A stretch of 64,000 nucleotides of DNA, taken from NCBI GenBank assembly GCA_035541895.1, contig DATKMK010000049.1, forward strand, positions 62,001 to 126,000. The letters run 5' to 3'. The position numbers and the translations under genes are program-made. Numbering within the stretch: position 1 is the first letter of the stretch; each line of letters starts with the position of its first letter. Below are positions 52,569-61,165 of the stretch, piece by piece. A model generated the notes under the pieces. That model searched no databases, was not told the DNA's origin, and saw only the letters and a list, made by a program, of their open reading frames with translations. The DNA comes from DATKMK01 sp035541895. Lineage in GTDB: Bacteria > Desulfobacterota > Binatia > HRBIN30 > JACQVA1.

Positions 52569-52612
52569 GCAACGGGGCACGTCGGGTCTGCCGACGCGCC
52601 CCGTTGCTGTTT
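52569..52612 (+). terminator. Strong stem-loop after amt copy 2
   Basis: A 17-bp stem with a single mismatch (arms 52569-52585 and 52591-52607) and a 5-base loop, beginning 20 bases after the stop, followed by TGTTTGCGG. The sequence and the following TTTGCGG resemble the stem-loop after copy 1, so the terminators were probably duplicated with the genes. Confidence 0.75.
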
Positions 52613-52709
52613 GCGGACTGCGTCTGCACCAGCGCCGCGCGGCAACGCGGATCATCGTGCTGGTTGATTCTTGCCCCGAGTCTTGCATACTGAAGGTGAT
52701 CCAATCCCG

Positions 52710-54686
52710 ATGAGTACGCAGGTAGCGCGCGACCAAGAGCGCAGGATCGGCGAATCGCCTGCGGCACGGAGTGCTGCGAGCATGTCGGCGCCTCCTCTCG
52801 AATCCGAGCACACCCACGGACCGTTGATCCCGCTGGCGTTGGCCGCGCTGGGCGTGGTCTACGGCGATATCGGTACCTCGCCCTTGTACGCGCTGCGCGA
52901 ATGTTTCGTGGGCGAGCACAGCCTTCCCATCAGCGTTCCCAATGTTCTTGGCGTGCTGTCACTGGTGTTCTGGTCGCTCACGATGGTGGTGTCGATCAAA
53001 TACCTGCTGTTCCTGATGCGCGCCGACAATGACGGCGAGGGTGGAATTCTGGCGCTGCTAGCGTTGCTGGGGTCACGCGCTGCCAACGGCAATGCCCGTC
53101 GCAACGGGTTGCTCCTGGTCGGGCTGTTTGGAGCCGCACTCCTGTACGGCGATGGCGTGATCACGCCGGCGATCTCCGTCCTGTCCGCGGTGGAAGGGTT
53201 GCAGGTGGCGACTGCCGCGTTCGAGCCGTTCATTCTGCCGATTTCGGCGACCATCTTGATCGGCCTGTTTCTGGTGCAGCGCAACGGTACCGCCGGCATC
53301 GGCGCGGTGTTCGGCCCGCTGATGCTGCTGTGGTTCGCAACCATTGCATGGCTTGGCCTGCACGCCATTCTGAGCCAGCATCCCCAACAGGCCTCCGTGT
53401 TGTCGGCCCTCAATCCCATGTATGCCGTCGAGTTCTTCACCCGCAATGGAATCAAGGGACTGCTAACACTCGGAGCCGTGGTTCTATGCGTGACCGGCAG
53501 CGAAGCGCTGTATGCCGACATGGGCCACTTCGGTCCGCGGCCGATTCGTCTGGCCTGGTATGGCGTCGCATTCCCCGCGTTGCTGCTGAACTATTTCGGA
53601 CAAGGCGCCCTCCTGCTGGCGGAAGGCGAGAAGATTGCGAACCCGTTTTACCAATTGGCGCCGACGTGGGGGCTGTACCCGCTGGTGGTCCTGTCGACCA
53701 TCGCCACTATCATCGCATCGCAGGCGCTGATCTCCGGCGCGTTTTCGCTGACCCAGCAAGCTGTGCAGTTGGGCTACGCGCCGCGATTCAAGATTGTTCA
53801 CACCTCGGGGACCGCGGTCGGCCAGATCTACATGCCCGAGATTAACTGGGCGCTGATGGTGACCTGCGTGATTCTGGTGATGGGGTTCAAAAGCTCCAGC
53901 AACTTGGCCGGCGCGTACGGCATCGCCGTCACCGGTACGATGACGGTGACCTCACTCTTGTTCTACGTCTTGACGCGGGAGCGATGGCAGTGGTCGGTAC
54001 CGAAAGCCGGAGCCGTGATTGCCGCGTTTCTGTTGTTCGACCTCTCGTTCTTGACGGCGAATCTGCCGAAGGTACTCGATGGTGGTTGGTTTCCGCTCGT
54101 GGTTGGGTTGGCGGTCTTCAGTGTGTTGACGACGTGGAAGCGCGGTCGAGGTGAGTTGGCTCAGCGGTTGGCGGAGGGCAGCCTGCCGATCGATTTGTTC
54201 CTCCAAGATGTCGCGGTGCAGCAGCCGCACCGGGTCGAGGGAACGGCAATCGTCATGACCTCGAATCCGCAGGGTGTACCGCCGGTGCTGCTGCATCACT
54301 TGAAGCACAACCGGACCTTGCACAAGCGGGTTGTGCTGCTCTCAATCGTTTCGGAGAAGCGACCGGAGGTGCCCGCCGACCAACGCGTCGCGGTGACTGA
54401 TTTGGGACAAGGATTCTATCGCGTCGTGGCACGCTTCGGTTTCATCGAGACGCCGCGAATGACGCAGATCCTGACGGCATGCCAAACGCACGGGCTGACC
54501 TTCGATTTGATGTCGACGACGTTTGTGCTCGGCCGCGAAACGCTGCTGCCGTCAGGGCGGTCCCCCATGGCGCGCTGGCGCAAACGGCTCTATGGCTTCC
54601 TGGCGCGCAATGCGCCGTCGGCAAGCAACTACTTCGAGATTCCTCCCAATCGCGTGATCGAACTGGGCGTCCAGATCGAGCTGTAA
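52710..54686 (+). CDS. kup: Kup-type potassium uptake transporter
   Basis: A proton-coupled K+ symporter of 658 residues with about 12 membrane helices and a C-terminal cytoplasmic domain. GVVYGDIGTSPLYALRECF is the diagnostic N-terminal motif; YGDGVITPAISVLSAVEGL, GSEALYADMGHFG and the conserved FLTANLPKVLDGGWFPLVVG follow. ATG 52710 is chosen over an upstream TTG 52671; ATG 52782 is also possible because the first 24 residues are not conserved-looking. It is monocistronic, behind the glnK-amt terminator. Confidence 0.93.
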   Translation: MSTQVARDQERRIGESPAARSAASMSAPPLESEHTHGPLIPLALAALGVVYGDIGTSPLYALRECFVGEHSLPISVPNVLGVLSLVFWSLTMVVSIKYLLFLMRADNDGEGGILALLALLGSRAANGNARRNGLLLVGLFGAALLYGDGVITPAISVLSAVEGLQVATAAFEPFILPISATILIGLFLVQRNGTAGIGAVFGPLMLLWFATIAWLGLHAILSQHPQQASVLSALNPMYAVEFFTRNGIKGLLTLGAVVLCVTGSEALYADMGHFGPRPIRLAWYGVAFPALLLNYFGQGALLLAEGEKIANPFYQLAPTWGLYPLVVLSTIATIIASQALISGAFSLTQQAVQLGYAPRFKIVHTSGTAVGQIYMPEINWALMVTCVILVMGFKSSSNLAGAYGIAVTGTMTVTSLLFYVLTRERWQWSVPKAGAVIAAFLLFDLSFLTANLPKVLDGGWFPLVVGLAVFSVLTTWKRGRGELAQRLAEGSLPIDLFLQDVAVQQPHRVEGTAIVMTSNPQGVPPVLLHHLKHNRTLHKRVVLLSIVSEKRPEVPADQRVAVTDLGQGFYRVVARFGFIETPRMTQILTACQTHGLTFDLMSTTFVLGRETLLPSGRSPMARWRKRLYGFLARNAPSASNYFEIPPNRVIELGVQIEL

Positions 54687-54740
54687 TCGGTCGTTGTTGC
54701 CCGCCATTCAGGCAAATGCTGACCAGCGGTCGGGCACATC

Positions 54741-54781
54741 CTCCGGGTGCAGCCGCGCTTGCGGCGGCTCCACCGGAGTTT
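54741..54781 (+). terminator. Probable terminator after kup
   Basis: A stem with arms at 54741-54756 and 54764-54778 (CTCCGG/CCGGAG and AGCCGC/GCGGCT, with a bulge and one mismatch), 7-base loop, followed by TTT. It starts 55 bases after the kup stop. Confidence 0.5.
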
Positions 54782-55203
54782 CGGCGTGGCATCAGCGTTG
54801 CTCTCCCATTGTCGGTGGTTGTGTCGAGCGTGGATGTCGGCCGTCACTGTTTGCTGATTTGGCAGACGGACGCACCCCAACTGCGATTGGCGCAGTGACG
54901 GCCGACTGCAACTGTCTGTCGACGGTACCCCCTTTACCTCGGCAGGCTTGAGGGGCGGGGGCCGAAACGTACGGTGGGTGCGCTTCGGTCCCCCGCCCGT
55001 CGCGCTCGATTGAAGAAAGCAGCCAAACGCAGCACCCCAACCCACAGTTTGACCTCGCATCACCGTCGGGACTAAGGGAACTCGCGCTGCGGGACGCACG
55101 ATCGCACGGTGTAGTGTGCACGCGATGAGCAGCGCTAGGCGGTTGCGTGGGCAGGGCAATTTGATATCTCCAGCGCCCAGGCCGCTGAAGGAGGGCTGAC
55201 GAG
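54782..55203. other. About 420-base stretch without a supported gene
   Basis: Several open frames cross this stretch on both strands, but none has a convincing ribosome site, domain or membrane pattern. The last 20 bases hold the GGAGGG ribosome site of the ferredoxin gene. No repeat, tRNA or clear promoter was seen. Confidence 0.5.
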
Positions 55204-55557
55204 ATGGCGTACATCATAACCCGACTCTGCCGCGACTGCGTCGACACCGCGTGCGTGGCGGTGTGTCCGGTTGATTGTATCTATCGCTACACCGGGAGCG
55301 ATGCCGCGACCTTTCCGAACCAACTCTATATCCATCCCGACGAATGCATCGATTGCGGCGCGTGTGAGCCCGAGTGCCCATGGCAAGCGATCTTCGAAGA
55401 GGCCGGTGTCCCCGACGTGTTCAAAGACGACACGCCGCTGAACTACAAGATGATGGAACATTCCGGCGACTTCGAAGTCTGCAAGCACGAACAAAAGCCC
55501 AAGCCGAGCGCCGAAGAGATTGCAGCGAACAAGAAGAAGTGGGGGTGGAACGGCTAA
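55204..55557 (+). CDS. 7Fe/8Fe-type ferredoxin with C-terminal extension
   Basis: 117 residues. The first cluster motif region has Cys at 9, 12, 17, 21 and 25 (CRDCVDTACVAVCPVDC) and the second has CIDCGACEPECP, the pattern of bacterial ferredoxins with one 3Fe-4S or 4Fe-4S cluster and one 4Fe-4S cluster. An insert YRYTGSDAATFPNQ and a polar C-terminal tail (about 80-117, Lys-rich, ending KKKWGWNG) are extra. It lies 32 bases before an acyl-CoA dehydrogenase gene and may be its electron partner or simply a neighbour. Confidence 0.88.
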   Translation: MAYIITRLCRDCVDTACVAVCPVDCIYRYTGSDAATFPNQLYIHPDECIDCGACEPECPWQAIFEEAGVPDVFKDDTPLNYKMMEHSGDFEVCKHEQKPKPSAEEIAANKKKWGWNG

Positions 55558-55589
55558 CCGTCGTCACCGCCGACATTCGCGCGGTTCCC

Positions 55590-56789
55590 ATGAGTACGCT
55601 CGATTCGTGGCGGCGGCTGGACCTGTTCGCACCGACCGACGAGCATCGGCTGCTCGCACAGACGGTCACCGAGTTCGTGGCCAGCGAAGTCGCGCCTCAA
55701 GCCGACGCGTTCAATCGCGACGAACGCTTCAATCTTTCGCTGTTTCGACGTGCCGGCGAACTCGGCCTGTTGGGCCTGACCGTGCCGGAGGCGGACGGCG
55801 GCGCCGGTCTCGACGCCATCGCGTCGGTGATCGTTCACGAGGCCCTGTCGACCGTCGACCCCGGCTTCTGTCTTGCGTACCTCGCGCACAGCATTCTGTT
55901 CGTCAACAACTTCTGCCGCAACGCCGACGGCGCGCAGCGCGCGCACGTGCTGCCGCGCGTGCTCAGCGGCGAATGGATCGGCGGCATGTGTATGACCGAG
56001 CCCGAAGCCGGAACCGATGTGCTCGGCATGCGCTCCACGGCGCAACGCGTCGGTGACCACTACGTGCTCAACGGTCGCAAGATGTTCATCACCAACGGCG
56101 CGCTCGATGAATCCACACTGGGCGATGTCTTCCTGGTGTACGCGAAGACCGGCGACCATGCGTTGAGCACGTTCCTGGTCGAAAAGGGAATGGCCGGCTT
56201 CCTCCTCGGCCAGAAGCTGAAGGACAAACTCGGCGTGCGTGCCTCGATGACCGCGGAGCTGGTGTTCGACAACTGTCAGGTCCCGGTCGCGAATTTGATC
56301 GGCAAGGAAGGCGACAGCACACGCCACATGATGCGCAACTTGGAGATCGAGCGATTGACGCTCGCCGCGATGTCGCTCGGCATCGCCCTGCGCTGCATGC
56401 AGGTGATGGTCGACTACGCCAATCAGCGCAAGGCCTTCGGCGCGCCGATTCGTGAGCACGGCCAGATCCAGCAGCACATCGGCGAGTCGTACGCCAAGTT
56501 CAAGGCGGCCCGCTGCTACGTGTACGACACCGCCCGGCGTCTCGATCTCGATTCGTACGGCAATCGCGTCGATGCCGACGGGGTGAAGCTGTTCACCTCG
56601 CAGGCGGCTAAGGACATCGCGGATCGCGCCATCCAGGTTCTGGGCGGCTACGGCTACATGGGTGAATACGTCGTCGAGCGCTTGTGGCGCGACGCCAAGC
56701 TCCTCGAAATCGGCGGTGGAACGCTCGAAGCGCATCAGAAGAACATCACCAAGGACCTCTGCCGCGCCCCCGAATTGATCCGTCGATAG
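55590..56789 (+). CDS. Acyl-CoA dehydrogenase, isovaleryl-CoA-dehydrogenase-like active site
   Basis: An FAD flavoenzyme of 399 residues that makes an alpha-beta double bond in an acyl-CoA. FAD and substrate blocks are GGMCMTEPEAGTDVLGM and YVLNGRKMFITNGA. The C-terminal site that holds the catalytic Glu in most family members (YEGT) reads IGGGTLEAH, so Glu is replaced by Gly, as in isovaleryl-CoA dehydrogenase. There the base moves to helix G, and the matching LEIERLTLAAMSLG with Glu is present here. A branched-chain acyl-CoA substrate is therefore plausible. ATG 55590 is chosen; upstream open frame overlaps the ferredoxin gene. Confidence 0.88.
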   Translation: MSTLDSWRRLDLFAPTDEHRLLAQTVTEFVASEVAPQADAFNRDERFNLSLFRRAGELGLLGLTVPEADGGAGLDAIASVIVHEALSTVDPGFCLAYLAHSILFVNNFCRNADGAQRAHVLPRVLSGEWIGGMCMTEPEAGTDVLGMRSTAQRVGDHYVLNGRKMFITNGALDESTLGDVFLVYAKTGDHALSTFLVEKGMAGFLLGQKLKDKLGVRASMTAELVFDNCQVPVANLIGKEGDSTRHMMRNLEIERLTLAAMSLGIALRCMQVMVDYANQRKAFGAPIREHGQIQQHIGESYAKFKAARCYVYDTARRLDLDSYGNRVDADGVKLFTSQAAKDIADRAIQVLGGYGYMGEYVVERLWRDAKLLEIGGGTLEAHQKNITKDLCRAPELIRR

Positions 56790-56942
56790 TAGGCGTCACG
56801 CGGTCCGGAGAGGTGGGTGGTACCGCCACTCTCGTCGCAAGCCCAGGTGGGGCGAATCGCTCAAGTCGCGACCGCTGCACCGCCACGGCTGAGTGACAAG
56901 AAGGTTCCGTGTTCCGCCTGGGCGCGCTCAACGGCGGGTCAT

Positions 56943-57965
56943 CTACGAAGCGGCAGGCTTCTTCTGTTTCAGAATCTCGTCGACGATGTCCTTCAGGTTC
57001 TCAAACGAAAGCGCGCCGGAATAATAGCGGTTGTTGATGAAGAACGTCGGCGTGCCGGTGACCCCAATCGACGCGCCGATTTCGAGATCGGCGAGCACCG
57101 CCTTTTCGTGGATCGAATCGGCGAGGCACTGCTGAAACCGTGCTGTGTCGAGCCGTAGGTCGGTTGCGAGCTGTTGCAGCTTCGCGGGGGCGAGTTCCTT
57201 CTGATTCTGGAACAGCTTGCCGTGGTACTCCCAATACTTACCTTGGTCGCCGGCGCATCGCGCCGCCTCGGCCGCCTTTTGCGCGTGCGGATGGATTTCG
57301 GAGAGCGGAAAGTCGCGGTAGACGAAGCGGACCTGATCTTTGTACGTACTTAACAACTCCTGAACGGATTGCTCGGCTTTACCGCAGAAGGGGCACTGGT
57401 AGTCGGAAAACTCGATGATCGTCACCGGCGCGTTCGCTGGCCCCCTCGACGGTCCGGTTCCCGATACCACGACGAGCGGTGGCTGTAGTTTCATCGTCAC
57501 CTTGGCCCTGGCGCGCAGTTGCTGGACGTAGGCATCGCGCGCAGCTTGAACCGCGTTGAGATGTATCTGGTTTGCGATCAGATCGCGCACAGCTTCGAGG
57601 GGCTGTTGGAATTGCTCCTTGTTCTCATTGTACAGCGCCTCCACCTGCGCCGGATCGGGAGTGGCGATGTGGCTGTCCACTTCGTCGGCGAGCAGTTTTT
57701 CGACGGTGGTTTTGCGCACGTCGGCCTCACGTTCGAGCAGGCGATTGCTGATGACGGCGTCGACGCCCTCCTTCTTGGCGTCGTACATCTGCGATTCCAG
57801 CGCAATCAATTTGCCTTGGACGAGCTTGCGAACCTCCGCTTCGGTGACAGGACGGCCATCGACGGTGGCCAATACAGTGCTCGTGTCGGCCGCGTACGCG
57901 GCGGCCTGCACCAACAGGATCAGCCATACAGCAAGCAGCGAAGGTCGGAGCAATCGACGATGCAT
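56943..57965 (-). CDS. Periplasmic DsbA-like thiol oxidoreductase with SurA/PpiC-like N-terminal helix domain
   Basis: 340 residues. After the signal peptide (ending AAAYAA) comes a helical domain (about 25-165) that starts VLATVDGRPVTEAEVRKLVQ, the pattern of SurA/PpiC chaperone N-termini. A DsbA/BdbD-type thioredoxin domain follows (about 180-335) with VTIIEFSDYQCPFCGKAE (redox CPFC) and the cis-Pro loop GVTGTPTFFINN. The combination suggests a secreted disulfide or thiol enzyme with a built-in substrate-binding arm. ATG 57965 follows AAGAAGGGA. It is convergent with the acyl-CoA dehydrogenase gene. Confidence 0.85.
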   Translation of the reverse strand: MHRRLLRPSLLAVWLILLVQAAAYAADTSTVLATVDGRPVTEAEVRKLVQGKLIALESQMYDAKKEGVDAVISNRLLEREADVRKTTVEKLLADEVDSHIATPDPAQVEALYNENKEQFQQPLEAVRDLIANQIHLNAVQAARDAYVQQLRARAKVTMKLQPPLVVVSGTGPSRGPANAPVTIIEFSDYQCPFCGKAEQSVQELLSTYKDQVRFVYRDFPLSEIHPHAQKAAEAARCAGDQGKYWEYHGKLFQNQKELAPAKLQQLATDLRLDTARFQQCLADSIHEKAVLADLEIGASIGVTGTPTFFINNRYYSGALSFENLKDIVDEILKQKKPAAS

Positions 57966-58004
57966 TTTTTGGAGTCCCTTCTTGGTAGAAATTCGCGGCA
58001 TCCC

Positions 58005-58334
58005 CTAGGGGGTGGAATCGTTGCCTGGAGTCTGAGAAGGCGCGGCCGCGATGGTCGGAACCTCTCCATGGTGCACGTCGTCTTCCAGCGCTTTGAAGCG
58101 ACGTTCGAGATCCGAAAAGCTTTTCGTCATGCGCTCGGCCGTGACGCGGAACTCGTCGAGCTGGCGGTTGAGGGCGGCTTTGTCGCGCTCGGCGCGGTCT
58201 AGCCGCGCGGTGAGATCCTGCACGCGAGCGGCGTCGCCCGTCGACGACTCGAACTGAAGAGCAACCACCAGGCCCGCCGCGAGGCCGATCGCGAGCCCAA
58301 CGATGAGCCCCGGAAGAAAACCCTGCCGCCGCAT
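58005..58334 (-). CDS. Small membrane-anchored coiled-coil protein
   Basis: 109 residues with a Gly/Ala-rich membrane helix (about 8-27), a coiled coil with regular Leu spacing (about 37-92) and a polar Pro/Thr tail. No family is recognised; such proteins often act as scaffolds at the inner membrane. It precedes the DsbA-like gene by 39 bases on the same strand, and the pair may be co-transcribed. It begins 71 bases after the end of the DUF1329 gene. Confidence 0.65.
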   Translation of the reverse strand: MRRQGFLPGLIVGLAIGLAAGLVVALQFESSTGDAARVQDLTARLDRAERDKAALNRQLDEFRVTAERMTKSFSDLERRFKALEDDVHHGEVPTIAAAPSQTPGNDSTP

Positions 58335-58405
58335 GAGTCCGGGCTGCTATCGGAAAGCCGCGACGGGTGCAACTGATCGGTCGGCGCGCGGCAAGGGCCG
58401 CTCGA

Positions 58406-59680
58406 TCAGTGCCCCGACTCGATCAGATGCGCGATGAGGAACCAATCTTCGGTGACACCCGCCTTCTCTCCGAGGTTGAAAAACCACCCCTCGGAGCCGA
58501 CGACCTTCTGACTGGGCAACGCGGCCCGTGTGGCGTGTTGCAACTGCACGTCGACCATCACGATCGACGGAACGAATCCCATTTCATCGCTGTAAACCGA
58601 CGTGGCGGCGTTCTCGAACGGCTTTTTCTTGAAGCTGAACTGGTTGATCCAAATCTTCCACAGTTGGCCGGGCCGGTCGTAGATGTCGGAATACGGCACC
58701 ACCCAGGCTTCCTTGTCGATGAAGATAATGCGCTTCGAGTACGCGTACTGCGGCAGCTTCGAGACGCCTTCGATGACGTACACGTGGCGCTTTTCCCAGA
58801 CATCGTCGAAGACGAAGTCGCCCGCGCCATCGCCCCATTTCACCGGATAGTGCTCGGCGTGCATGCAGGCGAGGATGTCCTTCTCGCCGAGCAGCTTCCA
58901 ATCCATCCACGCAATGTGCCCGCTGTAGCCGTAGTAGCTGTCCACGTCGGTGTCTTGTCCGAACAAGGCATCCGAGCGCTGCGCCGTCGACAGCCGGCGC
59001 ACCCGGCGCAGGCTGGGGAGGTAGAGCCAGCTGTCGTCCTGCTTGCCGGGGTTGATGTAGCGGATGCTGGTGGCGCCGACGCCCTTCAAATCGAACGGCT
59101 CGAGGAACGGATGGAGCGACTCGCGATAGCGGATTTCTTCGGGATTGGGCCGCTCCGGCTTGGGGTCGACGTACAGGCGGCCGTTGTAAAAGAGGCGCCG
59201 AAAGTGATCGAGGATGAAGTGGCGCTCGATGCCCATTCCTTGCGTGCCGCTTCCGACCGGCCCGGTGTCGGCGTCGAACTCGCGCAGATCGACGTCATCA
59301 GTGGTGAGGAACTTGTAATCATAATTCCACATGATCTTGATTGCGGCGTTCGGGTCGTTCGGGTCGACACCCGGAAACGGCAAGCCCGCGACATAGTTCT
59401 CCAGCTTGAGACCGTCGGACGACAGCCGCACTTGCCCTGCGTACTTTTCGGTTGCTTCCTTGTACGCACGCGGCCACTCGACCGTGCGCGGTTCGATCAC
59501 GCGCATCTTCATTCCGTGCCGGATCACCCACTCGAGCCCCGGCGAGATCAAATCCTTGGCTTGCTCGACGTTCGGTGCCGAGATGACGTCGCCCGGTTTC
59601 ACATCAGCCCCAGCCGAAGCCGCGAGCATGCACACGGCGACAGACGCGGTCAGCACCCGGGCTACCACTCTTCGGTCCAT
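58406..59680 (-). CDS. DUF1329 family secreted protein, copy 1
   Basis: 424 residues with a signal peptide (ending SAGA) and the DUF1329 fold, a LolA/LolB-like half-barrel thought to handle hydrophobic molecules in the periplasm or at the outer membrane. Family blocks are visible: KPGDVISA, IMWNYDYKFLT, RYINPGKQDDSWLYLPSLRR and RRLSTAQRSDALFGQD, then TDVDSYYGYSGH. DUF1329 genes elsewhere often accompany RND lipid exporters, but none is adjacent here. ATG 59680 follows AAAGGAGC. A close paralogue is at 61414-62685. Confidence 0.85.
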   Translation of the reverse strand: MDRRVVARVLTASVAVCMLAASAGADVKPGDVISAPNVEQAKDLISPGLEWVIRHGMKMRVIEPRTVEWPRAYKEATEKYAGQVRLSSDGLKLENYVAGLPFPGVDPNDPNAAIKIMWNYDYKFLTTDDVDLREFDADTGPVGSGTQGMGIERHFILDHFRRLFYNGRLYVDPKPERPNPEEIRYRESLHPFLEPFDLKGVGATSIRYINPGKQDDSWLYLPSLRRVRRLSTAQRSDALFGQDTDVDSYYGYSGHIAWMDWKLLGEKDILACMHAEHYPVKWGDGAGDFVFDDVWEKRHVYVIEGVSKLPQYAYSKRIIFIDKEAWVVPYSDIYDRPGQLWKIWINQFSFKKKPFENAATSVYSDEMGFVPSIVMVDVQLQHATRAALPSQKVVGSEGWFFNLGEKAGVTEDWFLIAHLIESGH

Positions 59681-59733
59681 AGCTACGCTCCTTTCGGCGA
59701 GTGAATGTGTTGAGTCTGCACGAGACCTCTCAA

Positions 59734-60564
59734 CTAAGACAAGGACTTTCTCGCGCACTGCCGGCGCCACCATACGAACGGAAGCGCGAACGCGAGCAGA
59801 CCGGAATTGCCAGGCGCTCCCGTGCGCAGCGAACAGCCCCCGTTTTCCCCGGTGCTGCAGACCAGGGTGCCCCCTACAATCACGCAACCAGGCGGCGGTG
59901 TCGCCGTCGGCGGTGCGGGGGTCCGAGTCGGCAACGGTGTAGCAGTGAAGGACGGGGTGTTCGTGGGGGGAACCGGCGAGTTGGTCGGAGTCCGGGTTGA
60001 CGTCGGCGTTGCGGTGATCGTCGGTGTGTTGGCTGGTAGCCCGGTGATTTGTCCGTCGACGATCTCGTCGACGGCTTGCACGGTGCCGAGGATGTCCTTT
60101 GCGAGCAGATCACTGATGGCAACGGCGATCGCGGTTGCGGTGGTGGTGGGGATACCGAAGGTTATCTGCAGAAGACGCGCGTCGGGGAGCACGTGCGTCC
60201 GTGTCGGATCCTCCACGACGAGATCGAGAAACCCATCTTCGCCGGCGGTTTCTGGATTGAACACGAGCAGGGCGAAAGCGGTGAGATCCGACCGATGATC
60301 GGGGTTGAAACCAATCGAACCGAAGTCGAGCCCGCTGAAGTGCAGCTTGAATCGCAGCGACGCGATCTCATCCTTTCCGCCGGCCACGTCGTCGGACGGA
60401 CCCGGGCTAAAGTGCACCGATGTGACAACTGCCTCGCCCGCGCGACCCTCCGCATCGTCAACGGCGATGCGGATACCGGTAGGATTGGTGGACTCGTCGG
60501 CGCCGGCGCGCGCGACGACCTGAGTCAGAGCGATCGCAAGGACACACGGTGGCCACCACTTCAT
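59734..60564 (-). CDS. Secreted cohesin-like protein with Thr/Pro linker and C-terminal sorting-like tail
   Basis: 276 residues in four parts: a signal peptide (ending ARAGA); a cohesin-like beta-sandwich (about 28-165; GIRIAVDDAEGRAGEAVV, LRFKLHFSGLDFGSIGF); a Thr/Pro/Ser-rich linker (about 185-226); and a tail with GGCSLRTGAPGNSG, a short hydrophobic stretch LLAFALPFVWW and basic RRQCARK. The tail is the Cys-plus-hydrophobic-plus-Arg layout of bacterial C-terminal sorting signals such as MYXO-CTERM. It is probably exported and then tethered at the cell surface. A strong GGAGGAG precedes ATG 60564. It lies between copy 1 of DUF1329 and two unknown plus-strand genes. Confidence 0.75.
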   Translation of the reverse strand: MKWWPPCVLAIALTQVVARAGADESTNPTGIRIAVDDAEGRAGEAVVTSVHFSPGPSDDVAGGKDEIASLRFKLHFSGLDFGSIGFNPDHRSDLTAFALLVFNPETAGEDGFLDLVVEDPTRTHVLPDARLLQITFGIPTTTATAIAVAISDLLAKDILGTVQAVDEIVDGQITGLPANTPTITATPTSTRTPTNSPVPPTNTPSFTATPLPTRTPAPPTATPPPGCVIVGGTLVCSTGENGGCSLRTGAPGNSGLLAFALPFVWWRRQCARKSLS

Positions 60565-60687
60565 CACACGACTCCTCCTCCGAAACGGGCGGCGATTCTC
60601 GGTGGAGTGATGACCGGATGTCAAGTGCGAGAACGGATGGCCGTGGAGGCCTTTCGGGGACCAGGCTGTTCGCGTACACTTCTGCGC

Positions 60688-61134
60688 ATGAGATCACGAC
60701 ATCGCCACGGCTACCGTCACCACCGACGAGAGACGCCGAATGTGCCGGTGAGAGATTCGGGCTTGGCCAGCCGGACCGGCATCGATGCCTTCGATCTGTT
60801 CTGCGCCTACCATCTCGGCATTACCCGCGACGGCGGCTATCAGTTCCAGAATATTCACCAAGTGGCGCAACGCTTCGGCACCAACGCGGGGGTCGTTCGC
60901 CAGCTTCTGTCGGAACTCGGCATGGACCCCGACGCCATCGTGCACAGTTCCTTCGATCTCGCGGGTGCGCAGGTCGACATCATGCTCGCGCCGGAAGGCA
61001 TCAGTCGGGTCGAACTCGCTCGCGATCTCTATCAGCGTTTTCGCGAAGCGCCGCGGCGCGACCGCGATTGGGCAAAAGAACTGGCGGACGACGCGCGCGA
61101 GAACGAGCGAATCTTCGGCCCGCGCACACGCTGA
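60688..61134 (+). CDS. Unknown protein with helical DNA-binding-like core
   Basis: 148 residues, not recognised. A basic N-terminus (RSRHRHGYRHHRRE) precedes a compact helical core: FDLFCAYHLGITRDGGYQ, then QNIHQVAQRFGTNAGVVRQL, which has the spacing of a helix-turn-helix, and a second part (ELARDLYQRFREA) ending in an acidic helix. It may bind DNA or RNA. ATG 60688 has no clear ribosome site; ATG 60637 is in frame upstream. It is on the plus strand between two minus-strand genes. Confidence 0.55.
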   Translation: MRSRHRHGYRHHRRETPNVPVRDSGLASRTGIDAFDLFCAYHLGITRDGGYQFQNIHQVAQRFGTNAGVVRQLLSELGMDPDAIVHSSFDLAGAQVDIMLAPEGISRVELARDLYQRFREAPRRDRDWAKELADDARENERIFGPRTR

Positions 61135-61165
61135 CGGTCACCGCGAAGGCCACGAGGTGTCGCGG

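Noticed and set aside
52660..52680. Sigma-54-like TGG...TTGC ahead of kup
   Set aside because: The GG-to-GC spacing is one base short and the CAC part is missing.
54629..55247. Two overlapping minus-strand frames between kup and the ferredoxin gene
   Set aside because: No recognisable domain or ribosome site; one runs through the ferredoxin start region.
56808..56842. Hairpin between the acyl-CoA dehydrogenase and DsbA-like genes as a bidirectional terminator
   Set aside because: The stem has a bulge and no T-run on either strand.
59880..60050. Low-complexity Thr/Pro-coding stretch as a possible tandem DNA repeat
   Set aside because: It is an irregular linker within the cohesin-like gene, without a fixed repeat unit.
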